This document shows positions 44,605 through 55,328 of a stretch of 64,000 nt of DNA, piece by piece. The translations under genes and the position numbers were made by a program. Source of the stretch: [Mycoplasma] gypis (GTDB taxonomy: Bacteria > Bacillota_I > Bacilli_A > Mycoplasmatales > Metamycoplasmataceae); the NCBI RefSeq assembly GCF_016924775.1, contig NZ_JAFFTD010000001.1, forward strand, positions 242,001 through 306,000, read 5' to 3'. The stretch's first letter is position 1. Every line of letters begins with the position of its first letter. The notes under the pieces are model-generated. The model was not told the origin of the DNA and ran no database searches. It saw nothing but the letters and a program-made list of their open reading frames with translations.

Positions 44605-45618
44605 TTAAATCCGACTGATTTTTTTTGGAATTGTTTGATTAGAAATAAAAGTTCTATAAAAGCTTGCATTAACAAGCAATCCTACATAGGTAAAATAGGA
44701 CATAAATAATAGAAAAATTTGTAAGTACATAAAAGATGATACTGCTCCTCACTTATCGTAAGTACCTAAAGAAACAAAGGTACCAAAAACAGCGGTGAAG
44801 ATGGAAGAAGGTATCGCACTTACAAATGCTCCAGGTATAACGTGTTGGTATTTTAGTTTAAAGTTTGGAGCAAACTTAAATAAACCGATATAACCAGAAA
44901 TAAAAATCACAAAAATGAAAAAAATCGCTAAAACATAATAAACAAATAAAAATTGTCATGAATTAGTTGCTCAACCTGCTTTTGCGTTTAAAAATCACAT
45001 AAAAGCACTGAAAATTAAGAAAACAATAAAAATAATTAAAGTTAAACTAATAACTATTCATAAAGCTTTAATTTTATTTCTTAGAAAGCGATTTGGACCC
45101 TTATGATCATAAAAAATTGATACTGAATCAATAAATTTTGCATACCCTCGACTTGAAAGTCATAAGGCCGAAAAAACGAATAGAATGGCAAGAACAATGT
45201 TATTAGTTGTTCCTGTTTTAATAATTGTGCTTAAATCAGGAACAATTTTTTCGATTCCGGGAATAATTCTTCCTAAAACAACCGAGCGCAGAATTGTATT
45301 AAGATTTGAATTGATGAATCCTATTGAAGAAACTAATGTAACAATCGGCACAAAAGAAATAAATAAGTACAAGGCTGAACCAGCAGGAATGTACATAAAT
45401 TCTTTTGAACGAAGTCTTTTGTATGTATCATCAATGATATGTTGAGTCTTTTCGCGACTTTCTTGCATATAATCACGGATTGACAATTTTAAAATTCAAA
45501 AAATAATTGTTTTTAAAATTCTTTCAAAAATGAATGTTCCACTTGAAAACTTAATTGCTTGTCCGTGTTTAAAGTTTTTAGCGCGATAACGTTTAATATG
45601 ATTTTTTTTATTACGCAT
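44605..45618 (-). CDS. YihY/BrkB family membrane protein
   Basis: A 337-residue protein with a basic N-terminal region of about 75 residues and six hydrophobic segments. The YihY/BrkB (formerly RNase BN) pattern is visible: AGSALYLFISFVPIVTL early, LWLSSRGYAKFI after the third segment, and a later HVIPGAFVSAIPSSIF segment. The family's role is unsettled; the nuclease annotation is historical and wrong. The start overlaps the gatB end by 8 bases and lacks a clear ribosome site, implying coupled translation. Confidence 0.82.
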
Positions 45619-47029
45619 TTTGTAATTTGGCAATTAAAATTTCAGTTGCTTTTTGTGGGTTAGCTTTCCCTTTTAATTGTTTCATTACTTGCCCAATAAT
45701 GAATTTTGTTACTCTTTCAGGTCTTTGTGAGTATTCTGCAACCATATCAGGGTTGTTTTTTAAAGCTTCATCAATAATTGCGGCGATTTCTTCGCTTAAA
45801 TCTTGAGCTTTAAGATTTAATTTTTCAATCAATTGACTAACGCTTTGATATGAATTTTGTTGTGCTTCAGTTAAACATTGTTTTAAACTTTGTTTTAAAA
45901 TTTCACCATTTTCTTGTTTAAGAATAATTTCTTTGATATCACTTACTTTTAAAACTAAATCTTTTAAAGCAAGATTGTTTTCATTTAAAAACGACACTAT
46001 ATCGCTAAAGAAAATGTTAACGACTTTTTTAAGATTATTTTCATCCAGACTATCAACAAAATTAGCGTAGTCAATATTATTAATTAATTGATTATATTGC
46101 ACGGAGTTTAAACCTTTTTCAATATATCTTTGTCTACGTTGTCAAGGCAATTCATTAACTTCAACTGAATCAATTAAAGCTTGGCTTAATTTTACAAACG
46201 GAATATTTGGTTCTGCGAAGTATTTATAATCCACTGCGCTTGATTTAGAACGCATAGTTTTGTTAGTTTGAGTTGCTTCATCAAAGCGTTTTGTTTGTTG
46301 TTCAAAAGTTTCGTTTTTTAAATATTTTTCAACTTGTCAGTTAAATTCTCATTCAATTGCTTTTTGGACATTGTTTAAAGAGTTAAGATTTTTAATTTCG
46401 ACTCTAGTTCCGTAAGTTTGTGAACCTTTAGGACGTACAGAAATATTGACATCAGCACGCAGTGAACCTTCTTGCATTTTGGCATCAGAAATATTTAAAG
46501 CAAGAGCTGTTAAACGAATTGTATCAATATATTCAACCGCTTCCTTAGCACTACTCATGACTGGTTTTGACACAATTTCAATCAATGGTACACCAGCACG
46601 ATTATAGTTAATATAAGATCATTTTCCTTCATGAAGTTGTTTTGCTGTATCTTCTTCAAGGTGAATTCTTTCAATAGCAATTTCTTTATATTGATTATTT
46701 TCTAAAAGGATTGGTAATTTTCCTTCTTGACCAATAGGACGAAATTGTTGGGTAATTTGATAACCTTTTGGTAAGTCTGGATAAAAGTAGTTTTTCCGAT
46801 CAAAATGAAGCTCATGATCGATTGTCATATTTAAGGCTTTTGCTAATTTTATTCCATAAATGACTGCTTGTTTATTTAATAAAGGCAATGTTCCTGGGTA
46901 AGCTAAATCAATAACACTTGCTGATGTGTTAGGAGCTAAATTAAAATCATTGGCTGCATATGAAAACATTTTAGTTTTTGTATTTAATTCTAAGTGAATT
47001 TCAATTCCGATAACTGCTTCAAATTCCAT
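45611..47029 (-). CDS. gatB: Asp/Glu-tRNA amidotransferase subunit B
   Basis: A 472-residue subunit that phosphorylates and amidates mischarged Glu-tRNA(Gln) or Asp-tRNA(Asn) with ammonia delivered from GatA. N-terminal [20 protein letters not shown], then [13 protein letters not shown] and the [13 protein letters not shown] loop are signature segments. The C-terminal 150 residues are the helical tail domain that binds tRNA. GGAGAAAAATA precedes the ATG, which overlaps the gatA stop as TAATG. Confidence 0.93.
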
Positions 47030-48348
47030 TATTTTTCTCCTAATAAGTCTTCAATATATAGTGCGTGTTGCAATAATTTAACATCATTAAATTTCTTTGC
47101 ATCTACAGCTAATGAATAAGGCATATTTAAATCATTTGTACCCATTTTTAAAGTTAATGAAGGATTACCTACTAAGTTAGCATTGGTTAGAATAAAATCC
47201 ATAAATGATTCTTTATTGTTTTTAGCATCAAAACGTGGAGCACCATCTTTAGAAGCTGGGTAAATAAACAAGTCATTTTCAGTATGAATTTTAGTAAAAT
47301 AATCATTCAAGTAACGACGCATTTTTTGTGCTACATGTAAGTATTTGTCTTGATTTTCTTTTTCTAGATAATATGAACCTAAAATCAATCTTCTTTGAAC
47401 CATTACTCCCAAACCTTGTTGACGAGTTTTGATATAGGTTTGCATTCATGAATCTTGTTCACTTCTTTGTCCGAAACTTACTCCATTTAGATTAGCTAAA
47501 TTTGAGCTAGCTTCAGTAAAAGAAATTACTTGATAAACAACACTAATTGAATTTAATAAATCTTCATTAATGGCAATTTTTTCAAGTTGCACACCTTGTT
47601 TTTCTAATTTTTCTAATATAGCTTTGTATGATTGTTTAACTGCATCACTTAGATAGTCAAAACAGTCTAGATAAGCTACTTTTTGAGGTTTAATCGATTT
47701 AATTTCATCTTTTGAAAAACTTAAATCAATACTGGTGTTATCGTTTTCAAAGTCACTTTTGAATAAAACATTAGCAACTTCGAAAGCATCATTTACATTG
47801 TGGCTAAATCAAGCAACTGTATCAAGTGAAGAAGCAAAAGCATAAAGCCCATAACGACTTACTGCTCCATATGAAGGTTTAAAACCAACTTTACCAACAA
47901 ATGAACCTGGTAGTCTAACGCTGTCACCAGTATCAGAACCAATTGCAAATGCAATATTATTTGTCATTGTTGCAGCCGCTCCTGAAGAAGAACCACCAAC
48001 AAAGTGTTCGTGATTTAGTGGGTTTTTGATTAATCCGTAGTGTGAGTATTGTCCTGTACCCCCTAAACCAAATTCATCTAAATGAGTTTTAAAAGCACAT
48101 GTTGCTCCAGCTTCATTTAGTAAACGAAAGACGGTTGCATTATAGTGAGGTTTGAAGTTTTGCAAAATATAACTTGAACCATCGGCACTGACTTCACCAG
48201 TTGCATAGTTATTTTTAATTGAATATACTGACTGTGCTAATGGGCCAAAATCATTTAATTGTGCTTGTTCATAAACGTAAGCAACAGCATTATTTTGATC
48301 ATTTTTTGCGTCAAGAATTGCTTGTTTTAAATTTCCCTTATTAATCAT
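47029..48348 (-). CDS. gatA: Asp/Glu-tRNA amidotransferase subunit A
   Basis: A 439-residue amidase-signature glutaminase that supplies ammonia to GatB. The Ser-cisSer-Lys site is visible: FKTHLDEFGLGGTG with the Lys, VGGSSSGAAA with the cis-Ser, and GSDTGDSVRLPGSF with the nucleophile. GDSVRLPGSF replaces the common GGSIRQPAAF, so the loop has drifted while the Ser is kept. It overlaps gatC by 8 bases and has GAAAGG before its ATG. Confidence 0.92.
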
Positions 48349-48634
48349 TAATAACCTTTCTTATTTTGACAAAGTCAGCATCTTTATCAAAAGCATTATC
48401 TAATAATTTGTCTTTTGCCAGTCCTTGTTTAGGTTCATCTTCTCTTAATAAATCAAAATCTATTGCAGCTTCATTAATATGAGTCATTGGTTCAATGTTA
48501 TCTAAATTGAATTTATTTAGCAAAGTAAGTTGTTTTTTAATATTTTCGTGTTCTTCATTTAAAAGTTCAAAAACTTCTTCTTTAACATCAAAAAGCAAAT
48601 CATTTGCTAACTTAATCATTTTTGCTTTTTCCAT
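48341..48634 (-). CDS. gatC: Asp/Glu-tRNA amidotransferase subunit C
   Basis: A 97-residue protein that wraps around GatA-GatB and stabilises the complex. The N-terminal helix (IKLANDLLFDVKEE), the NIEPMTHINEAA turn and the acidic LREDEPKQGL segment match the family. AAGGAG lies before the ATG. The order gatC-gatA-gatB is standard. Confidence 0.88.
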   Translation of the reverse strand: MEKAKMIKLANDLLFDVKEEVFELLNEEHENIKKQLTLLNKFNLDNIEPMTHINEAAIDFDLLREDEPKQGLAKDKLLDNAFDKDADFVKIRKVIND

Positions 48635-48647
48635 TTTTACTCCTTAA

Positions 48648-49484
48648 TTATCATTTTGGATAAGAAACAAATTCTTGATCATTTAAGTATTCTCATTGTT
48701 TATCTAAATTACGTAATGTAACTGAATATGAGTGTAAAAATACACGATGATGTTTAGTTCCACCATATTTAACATCACCTAAAATTGGATAACCCATGTA
48801 TTCAAGTGTTGCCCGAATTTGGTGTTTTTTACCAGTTTTTAAGGTTGCGAATTTCTTTCCTTGTTGTACAAAGAAATGTGTTGTTGCTTTAGTTCCAAAT
48901 TTATTATCTTTATCAACAGTCATTTTCTGATTTTCAATATCTTTTTTTAGTCTTACTGTGATAATTTCATCACCATCAAAATCGCTGATAAATTGATAAG
49001 TTTTAACAAAATCATTATGTTTTGCTTTTAGTTCTACTAAAGTTGGGTAGTTTTTAGCATAAATTACTAATCCTGAAGTAACTTTATCTAGTCTTCCGAT
49101 TGAATCAGGCATAAATGCGCTTTGTTTTTCATATTTTAAATATGTTAGTACTTGATTGTTTAAACAGTTTTCTTCTCCCACCATTGCAATTCCTGGTTTT
49201 TTGTCCACAATCAAAATATCATCGTTTTCAAAAACTTTTTTGAAGGTTACATTGGTTTTTTGAACCTTTTTTTCAATATGGGCATTTTCAACACCATATA
49301 CTAAAATTTCATCACCTGGTTGAACTTCATAATGTTTATCATTTGTTTTTTTACCGTTTACTTTAACATCTTTTAAACGGAAGATTTTTTCAATCTTTGA
49401 GGTTGGTAAATTATTGGCGTTTTTTTGCACAACCTTATATAGTTTTCTGTTTTTATCGTTTTCGTTTGCAATTATTTTAATCAT
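48648..49484 (-). CDS. RluA/RluD-family 23S rRNA pseudouridine synthase
   Basis: A 278-residue enzyme that converts specific uridines to pseudouridine. The N-terminal part resembles an S4 RNA-binding domain (KIEKIFRLKDVKVNGKKT). The catalytic motif is GRLDKVTSGLVIYAK with the essential Asp; the usual His before RLD is Gly. KTGKKHQIRATLEYMGYPILGD is the conserved C-terminal segment. ATG at 49484 is preferred over a GTG at 49499 because MIKIIANE is a family-like start. It overlaps scpB. Whether it acts at RluC or RluD sites cannot be told. Confidence 0.87.
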
Positions 49485-50091
49485 TAAAATCAAACTCACT
49501 TTCTATTTCATCTTCTTGTCTTTGCGAATTGAATAAGTCATAAACTTGTTGATCTTTTACTTCTTCAACTTCGTCATAACTATCAAATTCTGGAAATTCC
49601 GGTAATTCTGAAAGTGATTTTATTTTGAAGTAATCATAAAATTTATCAGTTATACCATATAAAATTGGTTGTCCTGGAGTAGGTGCTACCCCAACTTCTT
49701 CGATAATACCTTTGGTTAATAAGGTAATTACGATGTGGTCACTAATTACACCACGAATATTGTTAATCATTGATCGTGTTATTGGTTGTTTATAAGCAAT
49801 GATTCCAGCAACTTCAATCGCTGCTTGCGAAAGCCCTTGACGTTTTGAAACGCTAACTAATTCACTAATTGCATCTTTTGCTTCACTAACGGTTAAGAAT
49901 TTAAAAATATCATTAAATTCATAAACTTTAATTCCACGACCTAGTGAGTTAAATCATTTTTCAAAATCTTGGAGCATTTTTTTGGCTTCTTGATCTGAAT
50001 TTAGCTTTAAAACTTCTTTTAATTGGCTAACACTCAAACCTTGATCACCTTGAACATATATCAAAGCTTCTAAAATTTTATTATTTTCCAT
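49477..50091 (-). CDS. scpB: Segregation and condensation protein B
   Basis: A 204-residue winged-helix protein that dimerises and binds the ScpA kleisin on SMC to organise and segregate the chromosome. NKILEALIYVQGDQGLS is the N-terminal helix, and AAIEVAGIIAYKQPITRSMINNIRG is the family's most conserved segment. The last 45 residues are a strongly acidic tail. GGAGAAATGT precedes the ATG, and the start overlaps scpA by 11 bases. Confidence 0.92.
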
Positions 50092-50836
50092 ACATTTCTC
50101 CTTTTACAACCTCAATAATTTCAGTGTTTTCATTGTGGTTTATCACAAGAATTTGTTGTCTTGCAAGATCTAATAAAGCAATTAGACTAATTACAAAATG
50201 TCCATATGTTGGAACTGTAAAAATATCTTCAAAGCTTAATTTGGTACGATCTTTAATTAATTCTAAAATTCTTTGTTTTTGTTCTTCTGGTGAAACTTGT
50301 TTTGTGCTTAAAGAAATATTTTTTAATTGCTCAGCATAAGTTCTTTCAAACATTTTTTTCAAAATGATTGATAAACGATTTACTGATGAATGACCATCAA
50401 CAACATTTTCATCAGTTTTTTTAACAAAAGATTGCAAATTACTTGGAATTTTATTAAACATTTCTTTACGTTGTTGCTCGTTATCTTTTAAAGTAACAGC
50501 AATTTCTTTGAATTTTTGATATTCAGCAATTTGTGCAAGCAAGCGAATTTTTTCTTTTGAAACTTCTTCTTGAGTTTCAGGATCTTGTAAAATCATTTTG
50601 GCTTTCAGATTAATTAATGTAGCAGCCATAACTAGATATTCGCTAGCGGTATCAAAATCATTTTCTTGCAAGTTTTCAATAATTTTTAAATATTGATTAG
50701 CAATTTGTGCAAGATCAACTTCTCAAATATCAATATTTTTATCTTTAATCAAAGTTACAAGTAAATCAAGCGGACCACTAAATGAAGAAAGCTGAATATC
50801 TAAATATGATTTTTCTTCATTGATTTCGTTGTTCAT
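50081..50836 (-). CDS. scpA: Segregation and condensation protein A
   Basis: A 251-residue kleisin subunit of the SMC-ScpAB condensin. FSGPLDLLVTLIKDKNIDIWEV is the N-terminal SMC-neck-binding segment, with EYLVMAATLINLKAKMIL after it, and a C-terminal winged helix (RTKLSFEDIFTVPTYGHFVISLIALLDLARQ) contacts the SMC head. AGGA precedes the ATG. smc itself is not in the window. Confidence 0.92.
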
Positions 50837-50839
50837 ATT

Positions 50840-51700
50840 CTAAAAGTCCTCGTATTTTCTTGCTTTTGCTTCTAGTTTAGCTTCTTTTTTTGCTCGTTTT
50901 TGTGAATATGTCAATCTTTTTGGATTACGTGTTTTTTGTTTTGGTGATGAGTAAACTTCTTGGTTTTGATATTCTGAAGCAACAATTTTTTGAGTCATTT
51001 GTGCTATTTGGGCTGTTTCAGCTTGTTGAATTTTTAAAGAGTCAACAGCATCATGGAAAATAACTTGAACTTTGATTCTTTTGCTTCTTTTTGGATTAAG
51101 AGCTTGCCCACTTCCATTAATTGTGACAGGAATAATTGGATAAAAATTAGTTTTGGCAACTTTAAAAGCACCCGCTTTAAACTCAAGTAATTGATCAGAT
51201 TTTGCTCTAGTTCCTTCAGGGAAAATAATTCCAAGATTTCTTTGATCACGAATTAATTGGCCAAAACTTTCCATAGTTGCAAGACTTTCTCTTAAATTTT
51301 GACGATTTAAATACATAGTATCTAATATGTATAAAACTTTACGAGTGATAAAGTTATCTTCTAATTCTTGTTTTGCAAGAAATGTACATGATTTGTGATT
51401 TACTGATTTATCTTTAGTTTGTTTAGCTAAAGCTGCAACAAGAATAACAGGATCAAGGTTAGAAACGTGATTTGGATATAAAATTGCACTTTGTTTAGGA
51501 AGTTTGTCATACCCAACAACTTCTAGATCAATTTTTAAAAATTTTAAAATTCATTTTGCTCTCTTAACCATGAAATCCATACGCATATCTTGATCGTACA
51601 TACTTGGGTTATTACGATAGACTCTTGATTGTCTTAAAACTTTTAAGGTTTTTAAAAATAGTCAAGGACTTGATAAAATCATTTTGGCTTTAATATTCAT
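50840..51700 (-). CDS. plsC: 1-acyl-sn-glycerol-3-phosphate acyltransferase
   Basis: A 286-residue membrane-associated enzyme making phosphatidic acid from lysophosphatidic acid. The acyltransferase motifs are NHVSNLD (HX4D) and FPEGTRAKSD, followed by FKAGAFKVA and the PIIPVTI segment. The C-terminal 45 residues are a basic Lys/Arg tail. AAGGAGC precedes the ATG. It follows acpS and adjoins scpA with a 3-base gap. Confidence 0.92.
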
Positions 51701-51723
51701 ATTTTGCTCCTTAAATTGAAAAA

Positions 51724-52041
51724 TTAATTTTTGATTGCAATTGCAATTACCATTCCGTTTTCATTACTTGTCGAAAGCGAAAAATTCTCGAAATGATATA
51801 CATTATCATGTTTGGTTATATTGATTTTTTTAAACTCATAAAAACGATTATCAGCTTTAAATATTGCTTCTTTTAAAGCTCATCTTGTTGCTAAAAAAAG
51901 GTTTATAAAATCTTTTGTATGAGTTTTTGTAATTTCTAAATACTCATCAAACTCTGATTTTGATAAAAATCTTTTAATAGCTAAAATATCAATTTCATCA
52001 AAGCGTTTTATAGTTGTTAAATCAATACCGACATTAAACAT
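51724..52041 (-). CDS. acpS: Holo-[acyl-carrier-protein] synthase
   Basis: A 105-residue enzyme that transfers 4'-phosphopantetheine from CoA to apo-ACP. GIDLTTIKRF carries the Mg-binding Asp, and FLATRWALKEAIFKA is the second signature with the catalytic Glu and Lys. It is the first gene of the long minus-strand operon. A TATAAT ends 8 bases before the ATG with no ribosome site between, so the message probably starts at the initiation codon. Confidence 0.9.
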
Positions 52042-52049
52042 ATTTAAAA

Positions 52050-52055
52050 ATTATA
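52050..52055 (-). promoter_or_regulatory. -10 box of the acpS-valS operon
   Basis: A minus-strand TATAAT lies 8 bases before the acpS ATG, implying a leaderless or nearly leaderless transcript. Bases 52056-52255 up to recU are A/T-rich with no other recognisable element. Confidence 0.55.
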
Positions 52056-52255
52056 TGTTAATTTTTTTATATTTTTTAAATATAAAAAATAACATAAAAA
52101 TATTTTTTTTGATTTTTTTTACAAAAAAAATAAATTAATATTAAAAAGAATATTTTTCAGTAGTTTTTTCAGTAAAAAATGTTATTTTTGAAAAAAATAG
52201 AGATTTTTTTATTTTTTATATCTTTTTTCGTACTTTAAATAGTGAAAGGAAAAAA

Positions 52256-52753
52256 ATGTCAAAAAACAAAGGAATGCTTTTAGAATCAATTATTAATCAA
52301 GCAAATGAAAATTACTTTTTTTTAAATAAAGCCTTAATTCACAAGAAAAATCTTGATATAAAATTTACTAAAATCAAAAATATGGATAATAAAATATTTT
52401 TGGAAAAGGCTCGAATTGTGCAAAAATCTACAGTCGACTATTATGGCGTTTATCAATCAAAATTTATTGCGTTTGAAGCAAAAGAAACCGAAGATGATAA
52501 TCTACCAATAAATAATATAAAACCTCATCAAATTGAATACTTAAACTTAATTAACAAATTTGGGGGTGTTGGTTTTTATGTGATCTTTTTTAAAAAATAT
52601 AATACGTTTTTTTATGTTGATGCATCAAACATGCATGAATTTTTTAAAAATAAAAAATCCCTTAGTTTTAACGAGTCCAAAAACATTGGACACGAGTTAA
52701 AACTAATATTTCCAGGGATTTTAAACTATTTAGATTTTATTAATCTTCATTAA
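52256..52753 (+). CDS. recU: Holliday junction resolvase RecU
   Basis: A 165-residue endonuclease that resolves recombination intermediates. NKGMLLESIINQANENYFF, then KSTVDYYGVYQSKFIAFEAKET with the metal-binding Asp and Glu-x-Lys catalytic core, and KPHQIEYLNLINKFGG with the conserved His-Gln, match RecU. GAAAGGAAA precedes the ATG. Its last 14 bases overlap the convergent hup gene, and its 3' coding part contains the hup terminator. Confidence 0.92.
   Translation: MSKNKGMLLESIINQANENYFFLNKALIHKKNLDIKFTKIKNMDNKIFLEKARIVQKSTVDYYGVYQSKFIAFEAKETEDDNLPINNIKPHQIEYLNLINKFGGVGFYVIFFKKYNTFFYVDASNMHEFFKNKKSLSFNESKNIGHELKLIFPGILNYLDFINLH
52643..52721 (-). terminator. Large hairpin inside recU serving as the hup terminator
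   Basis: Three nested pairings, AAATCCCT with AGGGATTT, TAGTTTTAAC with GTTAAAACTA, and GTCCAA with TTGGAC, give 24 base pairs between 52655 and 52721. On the minus strand the stem is followed by TTTATTTTT. It lies just downstream of the hup stop. Confidence 0.75.
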
Positions 52754-53018
52754 CATTTGCTTTAGCAACACGTGAAAATTTAAATTTAGGTTCTTTTTTT
52801 GCTTCAACTATCATTTTTTGGCCTGTAAATGAGTTAGTTGTTTCACGTTCTTCTTTTTCTTGAACACTATATGTTCCGAAACCAGAAATAACAATTTTTT
52901 CACCTTTTTTAAGGTTTTCTAAAATTACTTGTTCCATTGCATCATATACTAATTCAACTTCACCATATGTTTTTTCAACACGATTAGCAATTTCTGTCAT
53001 TAATTCTTTTTTATTCAT
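52740..53018 (-). CDS. hup: DNA-binding protein HU
   Basis: A 92-residue histone-like protein that bends and compacts DNA. MNKKELMTEIANRV is the dimerising helix, IVISGFGTYSVQEKEERETTN leads into the DNA-binding arm, and PKFKFSRVAKANV is the end strand. The arm has SFTGQKM where most HU proteins read NPxTGE, so the intercalating Pro is replaced by Ser-Phe. It lies 2 bases after gpsA and has only a weak ribosome site. Confidence 0.9.
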   Translation of the reverse strand: MNKKELMTEIANRVEKTYGEVELVYDAMEQVILENLKKGEKIVISGFGTYSVQEKEERETTNSFTGQKMIVEAKKEPKFKFSRVAKANVNED

Positions 53019-53020
53019 AA

Positions 53021-54016
53021 TTACTCACTTTTTAAATCTCTTGTTATTAATAGTTTTAGCATTTTATCAATATCATAATCTTCATAAATTACTTTGTATA
53101 AACCTTCAGTAATGGGAAGTTCCATAATGTTTTTAACAATAATATTTTCATGAATAGTTTTTAAAGCTGTCAATCCTTCTACAGTCATTTTAGTTTCTAA
53201 GGCTTTTTTACCTTCTTTTGCGTATAAAGTACCAAAGCTAAAGTTTCTTGAAAATTCACTAAAAGCTGTTACGATTAAGTCGCCGATACCAGTTAAACCG
53301 AATAATGTTTCGAGTTTTCCATGATTATATTCTGCGTATTTACGCATTTCAACAAGTCCACGAGTTATTAATGCTGCTCTAGTATTAATACCGTAATTTT
53401 TACCGTATAAAATTCCTGAAGCAATGGCTAAAACATTCTTATAAATTGAACCTATTTCAGCTCCAATTTCATCAGTTTGTGTATAAACTCTAAAGTTTGA
53501 ATTTGAAAATAATTCTTGAACTTTTTTAGCTTTATTAATGTCAGAATCGACTGCATCAACAACTGTAATTGAATCTTTAACAATTTCTTCAGCGTGTGAA
53601 GGACCTATTAAAGAAACAACTCCCAAGACATTAGGATTGTCTTTGGTTTTTTCTTTAATTGCGCTATGCAATGGAACAATAGTTCCTGGGTAAAATCCTT
53701 TAGCAACATTAATAAAAATGATATTAGAATTAACATTAGCTAAAACATCTTCAAAAACTTTATCCATAAATTTTGAAGGTACAGCAAGCAAAACATAATC
53801 AGTTTTATCTAATGCTTCTTTTAAATTATTTGAAACATTAAATTTTGGTAATTTTGTTGTTTCTGGGAAATATTTTAAGTTTTTTCCATTTTTTAAATCA
53901 TTTAGTTCGTTATCATCAATTCCATAAACAACAACATTGTGTCCGTTGTTATGTAAAACTTTCGCACAAGCTGTTCCCATTGATCCTGAACCAATTACAG
54001 TAATCTTGTTATTCAT
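53021..54016 (-). CDS. gpsA: Glycerol-3-phosphate dehydrogenase [NAD(P)+]
   Basis: A 331-residue enzyme interconverting dihydroxyacetone phosphate and sn-glycerol 3-phosphate for lipid synthesis. VIGSGSMGTACAKVL is the nucleotide-binding Rossmann start, NVAKGF the Lys-containing loop, GPSHAEEI the substrate loop, GSIYKNVLAIASGI carries the catalytic Lys, and GLTGIGDLIVT the C-terminal signature. ATG at 54016 is preferred over 54034 because GAAGGAAA lies between them at the right distance. It overlaps der. Confidence 0.92.
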   Translation of the reverse strand: MNNKITVIGSGSMGTACAKVLHNNGHNVVVYGIDDNELNDLKNGKNLKYFPETTKLPKFNVSNNLKEALDKTDYVLLAVPSKFMDKVFEDVLANVNSNIIFINVAKGFYPGTIVPLHSAIKEKTKDNPNVLGVVSLIGPSHAEEIVKDSITVVDAVDSDINKAKKVQELFSNSNFRVYTQTDEIGAEIGSIYKNVLAIASGILYGKNYGINTRAALITRGLVEMRKYAEYNHGKLETLFGLTGIGDLIVTAFSEFSRNFSFGTLYAKEGKKALETKMTVEGLTALKTIHENIIVKNIMELPITEGLYKVIYEDYDIDKMLKLLITRDLKSE

Positions 54017-55328
54017 TTTTCTTTTTTCCTTCATTTTTATTTCTTAATAGAATATTGATAGGAGTTCCTTCAAAGTCAAAATACTCACGAATTTGGTTTT
54101 CGATATATCTTAAATAACTAAAGTGAGCATAATTTCTATCGTTAACAAATAAAACAAAAGTTGGTATTTTTGCTTCAATTTGTTGCGCAAATGAAATTGT
54201 TAAACGTTTTCCTTTTAAAGAAGGAGCTGGCTTAATTAATTGAATTTGCATTAAAGCTTCATTTAATTTTGAAGTCGGAATACGACGTTCAAGATTTTCA
54301 CGAACTTTTAAAATTGTGTCTTTTAATTTTTGCAATCTTTGCTTATTTTTTGCACTAATAAATACAATTGGTGCTCAGTCAATAAATTTAAATTTTTCTC
54401 TTAACATTTTTTCGTATTCACGCATTGTGTTAGTTTCTTTTTCAATTAAATCTCATTTATTAACAACAATTATTAATGGTTTTCTTTGTTCAAATGCAAA
54501 ACCTGAAATTCTTAGGTGAAAGTGAGCAATATCTTCAGTTGAATCTAAAACCAGTAAAGTTATTTCACTTTCTTCTAATGAACTCATAGCTCTCATTAAA
54601 GCATAGTGTTCGACACTGTCAACAAGTTTTGACTTACGCTTAATTCCGGCAGTATCAACAATTTCGAATTCTTCTCCATTTATGTCAACTAAATCACTAA
54701 CACTATCTCTTGTTGTTCCGCTTATATCACTAACAATTGAACGATATGAACCAGTTAAAGCATTTAAAAGCGACGATTTACCGACATTTGGTTTTCCAAT
54801 AATACTTAATCTAAAGTGTTTGGTTTGTTCATTATTTTCAGGACCTAATTTTTCAATCACTGAGTCAAGTAATGAACCCACTCCTTCACCATGTATTGAA
54901 CTTAGCGCAAATAATTCTTCAAAACCTAGTGAATAGAAAACGGGATCAAATTCTCCCCGCTGTCCTTCACATTTATTAATAGCAACTAGAACAGGTTTGC
55001 CTGATTTTCTTAATATATTCGCAACAAAATAATCTTCATTAGTAATATCTTGTTTCCCGTCAAGCATAAAAATAATTACATCAGCTTCTTCGATTGCAAC
55101 TTGGGCTTGAATTGAAATTTGTGATTGAATTTTGTCGTCATTAACAGTAATTCCACCAGTGTCTACAATTTTAAAACTTCTTCCACTTCATTTTACTTCA
55201 TCATATAAACGATCTCTAGTAACTCCAGGTTGGTCATGAACAATAGCTTTACGTTTGTTAATTAATTTGTTAAATAGTGTTGATTTACCGACATTTGGTT
55301 TTCCAACTATTGCAACAAGTTGTTTCAT
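54009..55328 (-). CDS. der: GTPase Der (EngA), ribosome assembly
   Basis: A 439-residue protein with two G domains in tandem, used in 50S subunit maturation. The first has [14 protein letters not shown] and VDTGGI (G1, G3), the second has [20 protein letters not shown] and NKWDL. A KH-like C-terminal domain ends near residue 430 with a basic tail. AAGGAGAAT precedes the ATG, which overlaps the cmk stop as TAATG. Confidence 0.94.
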
